Notes: generated from the letters alone by a model not told the origin. Numbered from the stretch's first letter, positions 20,594-29,563 are shown. The stretch: DNA of 64,000 bases from Streptomyces griseochromogenes (GCF_001542625.1 NZ_CP016279.1:8432001-8496000), one strand, 5' to 3'. Numbers and translations: made by a program.

Positions 20594-21478
20594 ATGCACC
20601 CTGCCTCTCGCGCACTGCGCCGCGCGGTAGCCGCCGCCACCGTAGCCCTGCTCGCCACCGCTGTCGGCTGTGCTCCGCAGCCCGAGGACAAGGCGTCGGC
20701 CACCCCGTCCGGGTCGGCCGCGAAGAGCTGTGCCAAGGGCGAGTTGGCCACCAGGACGTCCGGGAAGCTGACGATCGCGACGGACGAGCCCGCGTACGAG
20801 CCGTGGTTCAAGGACGACAAGCCCGCGAACGGCAAGGGCTTCGAGTCCGCGGTCGCCTACGCGGTGGCGAAGCGGCTCGGCTACGACACGAGCGCGGTGC
20901 TCTGGCAGAGCGTGCCGTTCAACAAGGCCTTCGCGCCCGGCGTGAAGACGTTCGACTTCGACATCAACCAGGTGTCGATCAGCACCGAACGCAAGAAGGC
21001 CGTGGACTTCTCCTCCGGTTACTACGACGTGCGCCAGGCCGTCATCGCGCTGAAGGGCGGCAAGGCCGCCGCGGCGAAGAGCATCGCGGACCTGAAGAAC
21101 CTCAAGCTGGGCGCCCAGGTGGGCACCACGAGCCTCGACTACATCACCGATGTGGTGAAGCCGAAGCAGGAGGCCGCCGTGTACGCCAAGAACGACCAGG
21201 CCAAGTCCGCGCTGAAGAACGGTCAGGTCGACGCCGTCGTCACCGACCTGCCGACCGCGTTCTACATCACCGCGGCCGAGGTGACGAACGCGAAGATCGT
21301 CGGCCAGTTCGAGAACCAGGGCGGCACGCCCGAGCAGTTCGGGCTCGTGCTCGACAAGGGCAGCGCACTGACCTCGTGCGTGACCGGCGCCGTGGACGCC
21401 CTGCGCAAGGACGGGACGCTCGCGAAGATCGAGAAGCAGTGGCTCTCCGACGCCGTCGACGCCCCGGTGCTCAAGTGA
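20594..21478 (+). CDS. polar amino acid ABC transporter substrate-binding lipoprotein
   Basis: 294 residues. A lipoprotein signal peptide ends in the lipobox ATAVGC (lipid-modified Cys26). The mature part is a class-3 solute-binding protein: TIATDEPAYEPWF opens the first lobe, followed by FDFDINQVSISTERKKAVDF and GAQVGTTSLDYI. It captures an amino acid outside the membrane for the permease and ATPase encoded next. The stop overlaps the permease GTG. The ligand cannot be told from sequence alone. Confidence 0.93.
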   Translation: MHPASRALRRAVAAATVALLATAVGCAPQPEDKASATPSGSAAKSCAKGELATRTSGKLTIATDEPAYEPWFKDDKPANGKGFESAVAYAVAKRLGYDTSAVLWQSVPFNKAFAPGVKTFDFDINQVSISTERKKAVDFSSGYYDVRQAVIALKGGKAAAAKSIADLKNLKLGAQVGTTSLDYITDVVKPKQEAAVYAKNDQAKSALKNGQVDAVVTDLPTAFYITAAEVTNAKIVGQFENQGGTPEQFGLVLDKGSALTSCVTGAVDALRKDGTLAKIEKQWLSDAVDAPVLK

Positions 21479-22416
21479 CCGTCACCAAGGGCGAGTCCAC
21501 CCCTCAAGGGGCGGACGACGAGGGTGACATGACCGGTGGCGCCCGGGGCGGGGCACCCGTCGCCGACGACGGCTACGTGCCCTCGGAGCGGCGGCTGGAG
21601 CGCGAGCGCTACAAGAGGGCACGCGCACGCCGCGCCACGGCGATCGCCGCGCTCTCCACCCTGGTCACGGCCGCCGTGCTCTACCTGGTCGTCGTCGACG
21701 CGCCGGGCTGGCCACGCACCAAGGAGACGTTCTTCAGCGCTCAGTACGCGCGCGAGGCGTTCCCGAAGGTCCTCGAAGGGCTGTGGCTGAACGTCCGACT
21801 CCTGCTCGTCTGCGGCGCCGCCGTGCTGATCCTCGGCATGCTGATCGCCGTCGCCCGTACTCTGCGCGGCCCGGTGTTCTTCCCGCTGCGCGTGCTGGCG
21901 GCGGCGTACACGGACTTCTTCCGCGGTCTTCCGCTCATCATCAACTTGATGATCGTGGTGCTGGGCGTACCCGCGCTGCGGCTGCAGGGCGTGACGGTCG
22001 ATCCGGTGCTCCTGGGCGGTACGGCGCTGACGCTGACGTACTCGGCGTACGTGGCCGAGGTGTTCCGCGCCGGCATCGAGTCCATCCACCCCTCGCAGCG
22101 TGCCGCGGCCCGCTCCCTGGGCCTCACCAACCGGCAGGCCCTGCGCCATGTCGTGCTGCCCCAGGCGGTGCGCCGTCAGGTGCCGCCGCTGCTGAACGAC
22201 CTGGTGTCGCTGCAGAAGGACACCGGCCTGGTGTCGATCGGCGGCGCGGTGGACGCCGTTCGGGCGGCCGACATCATCGTGGGCCGCAGCCTCAACTACA
22301 CGCCGTACATCGTCGCGGGCCTGGTCTTCGTGGCGCTGACCATCCCGATGACCCGCTTCACGGACTGGGTGACGGCCAGGATGGACCGGCAGCGGGCTCA
22401 GGGAGGATCGATATGA
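21475..22416 (+). CDS. amino acid ABC transporter permease
   Basis: 313 residues from GTG 21475, which overlaps the lipoprotein stop. An ATG at 21529 with GAGGGTGAC just upstream is an alternative giving 295 residues. A charged cytoplasmic N-terminus precedes about five or six membrane segments. The EAA loop of the HisM/GlnP type is visible as IHPSQRAAARSLGLTNRQA, which contacts the ATPase. It overlaps the ATPase gene by 4 bases. Confidence 0.93.
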   Translation: MTVTKGESTPQGADDEGDMTGGARGGAPVADDGYVPSERRLERERYKRARARRATAIAALSTLVTAAVLYLVVVDAPGWPRTKETFFSAQYAREAFPKVLEGLWLNVRLLLVCGAAVLILGMLIAVARTLRGPVFFPLRVLAAAYTDFFRGLPLIINLMIVVLGVPALRLQGVTVDPVLLGGTALTLTYSAYVAEVFRAGIESIHPSQRAAARSLGLTNRQALRHVVLPQAVRRQVPPLLNDLVSLQKDTGLVSIGGAVDAVRAADIIVGRSLNYTPYIVAGLVFVALTIPMTRFTDWVTARMDRQRAQGGSI

Positions 22417-23180
22417 GCACGGCACCCCCGGACGGCTCCCCTGTGCTGCGGATGGAGTCGGTCCGCAAGACCTTCGGGGGGTCGGTCGTGCTGCGGGACG
22501 TCGACCTGGAGGTCGCTCCGCACACGGTGACCGCGCTGATCGGCGCCTCCGGTTCGGGCAAGTCCACGCTGTTGCGCTGCGCCAACCTCCTGGAGGAGAT
22601 CGACGACGGCGCGATCTGGCTGGACGGCGAGGAGATCACCGACCCGCGCGCGGACCAGGACGCGGTACGACGCCGTATCGGCGTAGTCTTCCAGGCCTAC
22701 AACCTCTTCCCGCACATGACCGTGCTGGACAACATCACGCTCGCCCCGCGCCGGGTACACCGCGTCTCTCGCGCGGAGGCCGAGGAACGGGCCAGGGAGC
22801 TGTTGGAGCGCCTCGGGCTCGGCGGCAAGGCGGACGCCTACCCGGACCGGCTGAGCGGCGGCCAGCAGCAGCGTGTGGCGATCGTACGGGCCCTCGCCGT
22901 ACGGCCCCGGCTGCTGCTGCTCGACGAGATCACCGCCGCGCTCGACCCCGAACTCGTGGGCGAGGTACTGGACGTGGTCCGTGGTCTGAAGGACGAGGGC
23001 ATGACCATGGTGCTGGCGACGCACGAGATGGGCTTCGCCCGGGACGTCGCCGACCAGGTTTGTTTTCTGGACGGAGGGGTCGTGTTGGAACGCGGCACCG
23101 CGGACGAGGTGTTCGGCGACCCGCGGCAACAGCGCACGCGTCGCTTCCTGCGGCGGATCGTGGAAGCCGGCCGCCTGTAG
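22413..23180 (+). CDS. amino acid ABC transporter ATP-binding protein
   Basis: 255 residues, ATG 22413 with GGGAGG 7 bases upstream. Walker A GASGSGKST (near residue 40), Q-loop FQAYNLFPHMTV, signature LSGGQQQRV, Walker B LLLLDEITAALD (Glu then Ile-Thr, as in part of this family), and switch His in ATHEMGFA. It powers the importer of the preceding two genes. It ends convergent to aroQ with 11 bases between stops. Confidence 0.95.
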   Translation: MSTAPPDGSPVLRMESVRKTFGGSVVLRDVDLEVAPHTVTALIGASGSGKSTLLRCANLLEEIDDGAIWLDGEEITDPRADQDAVRRRIGVVFQAYNLFPHMTVLDNITLAPRRVHRVSRAEAEERARELLERLGLGGKADAYPDRLSGGQQQRVAIVRALAVRPRLLLLDEITAALDPELVGEVLDVVRGLKDEGMTMVLATHEMGFARDVADQVCFLDGGVVLERGTADEVFGDPRQQRTRRFLRRIVEAGRL

Positions 23181-23191
23181 TCCCGCGCGGG

Positions 23192-23665
23192 CTACGCGCC
23201 GGCCCGCGCCGCCCCGGCCAGGGCGGCGACCCGTTCCACGCCGAACACGTAGCCCTGCACCCCGCAGCCCGCGATCACACCGTCGGCGCGCAGCGAGACG
23301 TACGAGTGGTGTCGGAACGACTCGCGCTGGTGGATGTTGGAGATGTGCACCTCCAGCACGGGCATGCCGTCGCAGGTGTTGAGTGCGTCCAGAATCGCGA
23401 CCGACGTGTGGGAGTAGGCGCCGGGGTTGATGACGATCCCGCAGTGGTGGAGCCGGGCCTCGTGGATCCAGTCGACGAGCTCGCCCTCGTGGTTGGACTG
23501 CCGGAAGTCCACCGTGCCGCCGTGCGCGGCCGCCGCCTTGGCACACATCCCCTCGACGTCGGCCAGTGTGTCCTTGCCGTAGATCTCGGGCTGGCGCTGG
23601 CCGAGGAGGTTCAGGTTGGGCCCGTTGAGGATCATGATCGGGGCGTTGGCCAGGGTGCGGGGCAC
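23192..23665 (-). CDS. aroQ: 3-dehydroquinate dehydratase, type II
   Basis: 157 residues, the usual size of the dodecameric type II enzyme of the shikimate pathway. Key motifs: [19 protein letters not shown] with the catalytic Tyr and lid Arg (residues 12-30), [10 protein letters not shown], and [16 protein letters not shown] with the catalytic His. The next gene, divergent by 178 bases, is a metabolite:proton symporter, so a catabolic role in quinate or shikimate use is possible. Confidence 0.95.
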   Translation of the reverse strand: MPRTLANAPIMILNGPNLNLLGQRQPEIYGKDTLADVEGMCAKAAAAHGGTVDFRQSNHEGELVDWIHEARLHHCGIVINPGAYSHTSVAILDALNTCDGMPVLEVHISNIHQRESFRHHSYVSLRADGVIAGCGVQGYVFGVERVAALAGAARAGA

Positions 23666-23843
23666 GGTTCCTCCGGTCCGTTCGGGGCGGTGCGTCGATG
23701 ACCGCCGCTCGGACCCGGTCTATCACGGTGTCCCCGGCGGGCGACGGGCCGCGCGCGCCGTCCGCCTCGGCGCACACCGCGGTCCCGTTGATCACCTCCA
23801 CGCGCCCCCGTAACCCTCGGTCACTGTGGGTAGTTGACGCCAC

Positions 23844-25148
23844 ATGCACGAAGTACGCGCCGTAAGGGCTCCCTCCATGCCGCGGCTCGCCGCGGCCTCG
23901 CTCGCCGGGACCGCGATCGAGTTCTACGACTTCTTCGTCTACGGGACCGCCGCGGCCCTGGTCCTGGGGCCGCTGTTCTTCCCGACGTTCTCGCCGGTGG
24001 CGGGGACGCTGGCGGCGTTCGGGACGTTCGGGGTGGGGTTCGTGGCCCGGCCGCTGGGTTCGGTGCTGTTCGGGCACCTCGGCGACCGGCACGGGCGGCG
24101 GCCTGTGCTGGTCGGCTCGCTGCTGCTGACCGGCGCCTCGACGGTCGCGGTCGGGTGCGTACCGACGTACGAGTCCATCGGCGCGACGGCCCCCGTTCTG
24201 TTGCTCGTGCTGCGCTTCCTGCAGGGGCTGGGGCTCGGCGGGGAGTGGGGCGGGGCGGTGCTGCTGACCGCCGAGCACGCGCCCCCTGCACGGCGTGCCC
24301 TGTGGTCCAGCTTCCCCCAAGTGGGGCCCGCGTTCGGCTTCGTGCTCGCCAACGGGGTGATGCTCGTGCTGTCGGCCGCCCTGACCGACGCGCAGTTCGC
24401 GCAGTGGGGCTGGCGGGTGCCGTTCTGGGCGGCCGGTGTGCTGGCGCTGGCCGGGCTCTGGCTGCGCTCGTCGCTCGCCGAGAGCCCCCGGTTCCTGGAG
24501 ATCGACGACCACGCGCGCGTGCCGCTCTTCGAGGTCGTACGGCACGACTGGCGGCTGGTGCTGCTGACGGCGGGAGCACTGACCGTCGGATACGCGGTGT
24601 TCTACGCGGTGACGACGTGGTCGCTGGCGTATGCGACCGGACATCTCGGAGTGAGCCGCACCGTCATGCTGACCTGTGTCATGGCCGCCGTGGTCGTGAA
24701 GGGTGCGCTGACACCCCTCATGGCGCTGCTCGGCGATCGCTGGGGGCGCCGTCCGATGTGCCTGGCGGGGTGCACGATGTGCGCCCTGTGGATGCTGCCG
24801 ATGGTCGCGCTGCTGGCGACGGGCGAGCCGCTGCTGATGTTCCTCGGCATCCTGGGCGCGCTGATCGCCTTCATCACCATGTTCGCGGTGATCGCCGCAT
24901 ATCTGCCGGAGCTGTACGAGGCCCGGGTCCGCTGCACGGGTGCCGCGGTCGGCTACAACCTCGGCGGGGTTTTCGGCGGCGCGCTCACCCCGATCGTGGC
25001 GACCACCCTCGCGGAACACGGCGGCCGCGTTCCGTGGGGCGTGGGCGCGTATCTGACGGGCATGGCGCTGCTCAGCCTCGGCTGCTTCGCGCTGCTTCCG
25101 GAGACGCGGCCGATGCCCGTACCGGCGGTGGAGCCGGCCACGGGCTGA
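23844..25148 (+). CDS. MHS-family MFS transporter
   Basis: 434 residues with about 12 membrane segments. The N-terminal GTAIEFYDFFVYG and the loop GHLGDRHGRRPVL are typical of the metabolite:H+ symporter subfamily (shikimate, alpha-ketoglutarate, proline/betaine carriers). A TAGTTG box ends 7 bases before the ATG, suggesting a leaderless mRNA. Divergence from aroQ raises shikimate or quinate as a substrate; this is inference from position. Confidence 0.9.
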   Translation: MHEVRAVRAPSMPRLAAASLAGTAIEFYDFFVYGTAAALVLGPLFFPTFSPVAGTLAAFGTFGVGFVARPLGSVLFGHLGDRHGRRPVLVGSLLLTGASTVAVGCVPTYESIGATAPVLLLVLRFLQGLGLGGEWGGAVLLTAEHAPPARRALWSSFPQVGPAFGFVLANGVMLVLSAALTDAQFAQWGWRVPFWAAGVLALAGLWLRSSLAESPRFLEIDDHARVPLFEVVRHDWRLVLLTAGALTVGYAVFYAVTTWSLAYATGHLGVSRTVMLTCVMAAVVVKGALTPLMALLGDRWGRRPMCLAGCTMCALWMLPMVALLATGEPLLMFLGILGALIAFITMFAVIAAYLPELYEARVRCTGAAVGYNLGGVFGGALTPIVATTLAEHGGRVPWGVGAYLTGMALLSLGCFALLPETRPMPVPAVEPATG

Positions 25149-25162
25149 CCGGGCAAGCCGCG

Positions 25163-26263
25163 CTACGGGTTGATCGCCAGCTCCAGGTAGGCCGCGAACA
25201 GCACCAGATGCACACCGCCCTGCAGAGGTGTGGCCCGGCCCGGGACCACCGTCAGGGAGCTGACCACCACTGTCAGCGCCAGCAGCAGCATGTGGGTCGC
25301 ACCGAGACCGAGGACGAGTGGACCGGACAGCCAGACCGAGGCGAGCGCGACGGCGGGGATGGTCAGGCCGATGCTGGCCATCGCCGAGCCGAGTGCGAGG
25401 TTGAGACTCGTCTGCACCCGGTCGCGGCGGGCGGAGCGCAGGGCGGCGATCGTCTCGGGCAGCAGCACGAGCAGGGCGATGATCACGCCGACGACCGCCT
25501 GGTGAAGACCGGCCGCCTCCACTCCGGACTCGATGGTGGGCGACACCCCCTTGGCCAGGCCGACCACACCGATCAGGGCGAGGCCGAGCAGTCCGAGGCT
25601 GATCCAGGCGGTTCGCGCCGACGGGGGCTCGGCATGGGTGTCCGCGGTGATGACCTCCCCCTGCCGGGTGATCGGCAGGAAGTAGTCGCGGTGCCGCACG
25701 GTCTGGGTGGCCACGAACAGGCCGTAGAGGATGAGCGAGGACAGTGCCGCGAACGTCAGCTGCACGGTGGAGAACTCGGGCCCGGGCTTGCTGGTGGTGA
25801 AGGTCGGCAGCACCAGGCTGAGCGTGGCCAGAGTCGCCACGGTCGCCAGGGCGGCGCCGGTGCCCTCGGGATTGAAGACCGCGGTGCCGTGACGCAGGGA
25901 GGCGACGAGGAGGCAGAGCCCGACGATGCCGTTGCAAGTGATCATCACAGCGGCGAAGACCGTGTCGCGGGCCAGGGTGGAACTCTTGTCGCCGCCGTCC
26001 GCCATGAGGGTGACGATCAGGGCCACCTCGATGATCGTGACGGCGATGGCGAGCACCAGCGAGCCGAAGGGCTCGCCGACGCGGTGGGCGACCACTTCGG
26101 CATGGTGCACCGCGGCCAGAACGGACCCGGCGAGGATCAGGGTCACCAGCGCGACGACCGCGCCGGGCAGATCCCGGCCCCAGGTGAAGACCAGCAGGAC
26201 GACCGCGAGCACCGGCACGAGGAACGTCCACTGCGTGGTGAGCGACCTGAGCCGAGTGATCAT
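25163..26263 (-). CDS. chaA: ChaA-like calcium/sodium:proton antiporter
   Basis: 366 residues, 11 or so membrane segments. Two internally repeated exchanger motifs with acidic residues, PFGSLVLAIAVTIIEVALIV near residue 85 and LLVLLPETIAALRSARRDR near residue 270, are those of the CaCA/ChaA family. It extrudes Ca2+ (or Na+/K+) in exchange for protons. It is downstream of terC on the same strand, separated by a hairpin, so it may have its own promoter. A link to metal stress with TerC is plausible. Confidence 0.88.
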   Translation of the reverse strand: MITRLRSLTTQWTFLVPVLAVVLLVFTWGRDLPGAVVALVTLILAGSVLAAVHHAEVVAHRVGEPFGSLVLAIAVTIIEVALIVTLMADGGDKSSTLARDTVFAAVMITCNGIVGLCLLVASLRHGTAVFNPEGTGAALATVATLATLSLVLPTFTTSKPGPEFSTVQLTFAALSSLILYGLFVATQTVRHRDYFLPITRQGEVITADTHAEPPSARTAWISLGLLGLALIGVVGLAKGVSPTIESGVEAAGLHQAVVGVIIALLVLLPETIAALRSARRDRVQTSLNLALGSAMASIGLTIPAVALASVWLSGPLVLGLGATHMLLLALTVVVSSLTVVPGRATPLQGGVHLVLFAAYLELAINP

Positions 26264-26333
26264 GCAGCGATGGTTACAGACCGCTTCAGGGTTCGCATTC
26301 CGTTCTTTTCGGATCCCTTCTCATCCTTTCGGC

Positions 26334-26368
26334 GCGAGACCCCGGCGCGGGTGCGCCCGGGGCCTCGC
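26334..26368 (-). terminator. hairpin after terC
   Basis: A 12-bp GC-rich stem (one G-T pair) with an 11-base loop lies just past the terC stop in the 131-base gap before chaA. It lacks a T-tract. Confidence 0.5.
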
Positions 26369-26394
26369 AGGGTCGGGCGACTGTTGGCGCGCCC

Positions 26395-27402
26395 CTACGG
26401 TCGGAGGTCGACGCTGTCCTTCGCGGCGCTGTCGCTCCCACTGCGCGCGGCCTCGGTGGCCGCCTGCTTCCTGGTGGCCATCAGGCTGGTGATCGTGGTG
26501 ACCACCAGGACCACGCAGATCACGCCGAGCGAGACCGGGATGCTGATCTCGGGGACATGGACACCGGACTCGTGCAGCGCGTGCAGCACCAGCTTGACGC
26601 CGATGAAACCGAGGATGATCGACAGGCCGTACGACAGATGGACCAGCTTCTTCAGCAGTCCGCCGATGAGGAAGTACAGCTGTCGCAGGCCCATCAGGGC
26701 GAAGGCGTTGGCGGTGAAGACGATGTACGGGTCCTGGGTCAGGCCGAAGATCGCGGGGATGGAGTCCAGCGCGAACAGCACGTCCGTGGTGCCGATGGCG
26801 AGCATCACGACCAGCATCGGGGTCATGACCCGCTTGCCGTTCTGCTGGATCCACAGCTTGGTGTCGTGGTACCGGTCGGCGACGCCGAACCTGCGCTCCG
26901 CGGCCTTGAGCAGCTTGTTCTCCTCGTACTCCTCGTCCTCCTCGTCGGTACGGGCCTCCTGGATGAGCTTCCAGGCGGTCCATATCAGGAAGGCGCCGAA
27001 GAGGTAGAACACCCAGGAGAAGCTGGCGATGATCGCGGCTCCGGCCGCGATGAAGACGGCCCGCAGGACCAGGGCTATGAGGACACCGACGAGCAGGACC
27101 CGCTGCTGGTACTGCGAGGGCACCGCGAACTTCGCCATGATCAGGACGAAGACGAAGAGGTTGTCGACACTCAGGGACTTCTCGGTGATGAAGCCCGCGA
27201 AGAACTCGCCGGCCGGCTGACCGCCGCCGAAGACGAGCAGGCCGAGTCCGAAGAGCCCGGCCAGGGCGATCCAGACGACGGTCCAGATTCCGGCTTCCTT
27301 GATCGACACGTCATGGGGCTTGCGACCGATGAAGAAGTCGATCGCGATCAGGGCGGCGAGCCCCACGATGGTCAGGACCCACAGGGTCATCGAGACTTCC
27401 AC
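26395..27402 (-). CDS. terC: TerC-family membrane protein, metal exporter type
   Basis: 335 residues from GTG 27402, which has GGAGG 5 bases upstream (the next in-frame ATG is 4 codons in). About eight or nine membrane segments. Family motifs: EKSLSVDNLFVFVLIM near residue 75 and the repeat TTDVLFALDSIPAIFG near residue 200, both with the acidic Asn/Asp pairs of TerC/Alx proteins. TerC/Alx/YkoY proteins export Mn2+. The gene is preceded by a likely Mn2+ riboswitch and lies downstream of two TerD genes on the same strand. Confidence 0.95.
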   Translation of the reverse strand: MEVSMTLWVLTIVGLAALIAIDFFIGRKPHDVSIKEAGIWTVVWIALAGLFGLGLLVFGGGQPAGEFFAGFITEKSLSVDNLFVFVLIMAKFAVPSQYQQRVLLVGVLIALVLRAVFIAAGAAIIASFSWVFYLFGAFLIWTAWKLIQEARTDEEDEEYEENKLLKAAERRFGVADRYHDTKLWIQQNGKRVMTPMLVVMLAIGTTDVLFALDSIPAIFGLTQDPYIVFTANAFALMGLRQLYFLIGGLLKKLVHLSYGLSIILGFIGVKLVLHALHESGVHVPEISIPVSLGVICVVLVVTTITSLMATRKQAATEAARSGSDSAAKDSVDLRP

Positions 27403-27448
27403 TGCACCTCCGGCATTGCGTAACGGCAAACATCAGGGCTGTCGCTGC

Positions 27449-27543
27449 CGGAGGTCTCTTCCACCCGCGATGGGGCCGACGTCCCGGGATCCTCGTCGAT
27501 CCGTACTGACGGGTGCGTCGCAGTCAGGGAGTACTCCCCTCCG
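27449..27543 (-). promoter_or_regulatory. yybP-ykoY (Mn2+) riboswitch candidate in terC leader
   Basis: On the minus strand the leader opens with P1 (CGGAGG) followed directly by the family motif GGAGTA, and closes with AAGAGA followed by P1' (CCTCCG), the arrangement of the four-way yybP-ykoY aptamer. Between them are hairpins CTGAC/GTCAG and CGACG/CGTCG. It lies 46 bases upstream of the terC start and begins about where transcription should start from the promoter at 27552-27580. In other bacteria this riboswitch class turns on TerC/Alx-type Mn exporters when Mn2+ is high. Confidence 0.68.
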
Positions 27544-27551
27544 TACGGAAG

Positions 27552-27580
27552 ACCATACCCAATGACCAAGAAAAGGTAAA
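27552..27580 (-). promoter_or_regulatory. terC promoter with GGTAAAG repeats
   Basis: On the minus strand: TTTACC, 17 bases, TATGGT. The -35 lies in a GGTAAAG element (27575-27581) repeated directly at 27587-27593 (12 bases apart) and inverted at 27622-27628, where it overlaps the stop of the upstream TerD gene. The region is noticeably AT-richer than its surroundings. Confidence 0.6.
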
Positions 27581-27623
27581 GTATCAGGTAAAGAAACATC
27601 CAAATTGGCTGGTCGGAGCCGCT

Positions 27624-29507
27624 TTACCTGTGCTTGGTGCGAGCCGCTGTCGCCTCGGCGAGCACCTGCTGGAGGATGCCGCTGCCGGACGGCACCAGCG
27701 AGGGCTCGTACGTCCAGGCATGGCCCACCCAAGGGTCGGCGAGGTGATCGTCGGGCATGGGGGTGAGCCGCATGAGCGAACGCCACAGTGGGTCGAGCAA
27801 CGGGCCGTAGGCCGCGGCGTCCTCGCGATCCGCGACCATCACCAGGTGGACGCCGACGGCGGGACCCTCGTCGGCGAGATAGCGAAGCTGGGTCACGGCC
27901 CGGTCGTCGAAGCCGTGCGGGAAGTCATTGACGATCAGGAGCTGCTGCGCGGTGTCGACATCGGGTGGCAGCGACTCGGCCGCGTCGCCCCGGACCGCCA
28001 TCTGCATCAGATCGACATGTCTGGTGAGCCGGCCCAGGACGTCCGCCACGCCGACGGCACCGGTCGCGGGCGGCGCGGCCAGGGCCCCGGCCCGGGTCAG
28101 AGGCTGGAGCGCCTGGGCCCCGGCACCGGCCGGATCGATGACCTGTACGGCGAACTCCCCCGCCGGGTGGACGGCGAGCAGCCGGGCCGCGAGGGCCACC
28201 GCGGTCTCCATGGCTAGCCGGCGCAGCTCAGCGGTGTCCGGGACGGTGTCGTCGGGACCTGCCACCGGGCCGCCGTCGATCCACAGGCCCCGCTCCAGCG
28301 GCAGCCTGACCAGCATCGGGATACGCAGCGGGATGCTCTCGGGGAGATGGAGATCGCCGAGCCGCAGGGCCAGCGGCGGCTCGGCCGGCACGCGGTAGCC
28401 GTGCCAGACGGGGTTGTCCCAGCGGGCGTAGGCCGGCGGGAGCGCGGGCTCGACGACCTCGGACTCGGCGGTGAGCTGGGCGAGGTCGCGGTCGAACGCC
28501 GCCCGGGCCTGGTCGACCAGCTGGGAGTGCCGGGCATGGGCCGCCTCGCGAGCGGCCTCTCCCGCCGCGCCGAGCCGGCTGCGCGGGTCGGTGAGGACCT
28601 GGTCGAGTTCCTTCTCCAGGCGGGAGTCGGCGAAGTCGACGGCGCTGCGGTACGCGGCCGTGGTGCGGGCCAGGTCCTCGAACATGCCCCAGATCTGGTT
28701 GTACAGACGCTCCTCCATCGACCAGCCCACCGCGTCACCGGCCACGGGCCGGGCGGGCTGCCCGTCCTGGGCCGGACCCGGAGTGGGCGCGGGCGGGGGC
28801 GGAGCGGTGTGCCCACGGCGGCCGGGGTGGGTGTAGTCGACCGGGCCACCGGAAGCCGGTACACCGTGCGTGTCAGGAGTGTCGTAGGACGGCGTGGGCG
28901 CGGATGCCGTGGCATCCGGGACGTGCTGCGGTGGTGGTGCCGGTATCGCTCGGGCCAGGCTCCGCGTCACCGCCTCCTGGATGTGCGCCGCGAGTTCTCC
29001 GGCCTGAGGCAGGCCCTGGTCGGAGAGGAGTGCGGTGAGGCCCCCGGCATAGCCCTGGCCCACCGCGCGTACCTTCCAGGCGCCCTGCCTGCGGTACAGC
29101 TCCAGAGCGACGACCGCCGACTCGGCGTCCAGGCCGGAAAGGGTGAAGCGGGCGATCCCGGTGCCGTCGAGGCCCGTGACGACCGTCGTCGGAGCGGCGA
29201 CCGCGCCGAACCGCAGCGTGCCTCCCGGCCGTTCCGGCAGGGCGAGGAGCACCGAGACGCGGTGGACCGCCTCGGGCAGGGCGGCCAGGTCGACGGCCAG
29301 ACGGTGCTCGGTGGCGGCCTGCCCCGAGACCTCGATGCCGGGCAGGGCGGGGGCGCCGGGGTGAACCACCCACGAGGCACCCGGCACGGCGCCGTGCTCG
29401 TCGCCGAGCGTGGCCCCCGCCAGGATCGGCACCGCGGCCGAGACCCGGATCTCCAACCGGACCTGGGACAGCGGATGGTTCTGTCCCCGCACCAGCTCGG
29501 CCGTCAT
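27624..29507 (-). CDS. TerD-domain protein fused to degenerate FtsK-like ATPase domain
   Basis: 627 residues. Residues about 1-190 form a TerD-type beta-sandwich (ALPGIEVSGQAATEHRLAVD; GTGIARFTLSGLDAESAVVA), a Ca2+-binding stress domain. A Pro/Ala-rich linker (about 190-260) and a helical coiled segment (about 265-345) follow. The C-terminal 250 residues resemble the FtsK/HerA ATPase core: ERGLWIDGG where the P-loop should be, and LLIVNDFPHGF at the Walker B position. The Walker A lysine/serine is missing, so nucleotide hydrolysis is doubtful. It is 56 bases downstream of the second TerD gene and is followed by terC. The role is unknown; Ter stress complexes at the membrane are the best guess. 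Confidence 0.75.
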   Translation of the reverse strand: MTAELVRGQNHPLSQVRLEIRVSAAVPILAGATLGDEHGAVPGASWVVHPGAPALPGIEVSGQAATEHRLAVDLAALPEAVHRVSVLLALPERPGGTLRFGAVAAPTTVVTGLDGTGIARFTLSGLDAESAVVALELYRRQGAWKVRAVGQGYAGGLTALLSDQGLPQAGELAAHIQEAVTRSLARAIPAPPPQHVPDATASAPTPSYDTPDTHGVPASGGPVDYTHPGRRGHTAPPPPAPTPGPAQDGQPARPVAGDAVGWSMEERLYNQIWGMFEDLARTTAAYRSAVDFADSRLEKELDQVLTDPRSRLGAAGEAAREAAHARHSQLVDQARAAFDRDLAQLTAESEVVEPALPPAYARWDNPVWHGYRVPAEPPLALRLGDLHLPESIPLRIPMLVRLPLERGLWIDGGPVAGPDDTVPDTAELRRLAMETAVALAARLLAVHPAGEFAVQVIDPAGAGAQALQPLTRAGALAAPPATGAVGVADVLGRLTRHVDLMQMAVRGDAAESLPPDVDTAQQLLIVNDFPHGFDDRAVTQLRYLADEGPAVGVHLVMVADREDAAAYGPLLDPLWRSLMRLTPMPDDHLADPWVGHAWTYEPSLVPSGSGILQQVLAEATAARTKHR

Positions 29508-29563
29508 CGCCGTCGCCCCCTGTGTCGTGTTGTCGTACGCGCCTGCCCGGTCGAGCCGGCCTT

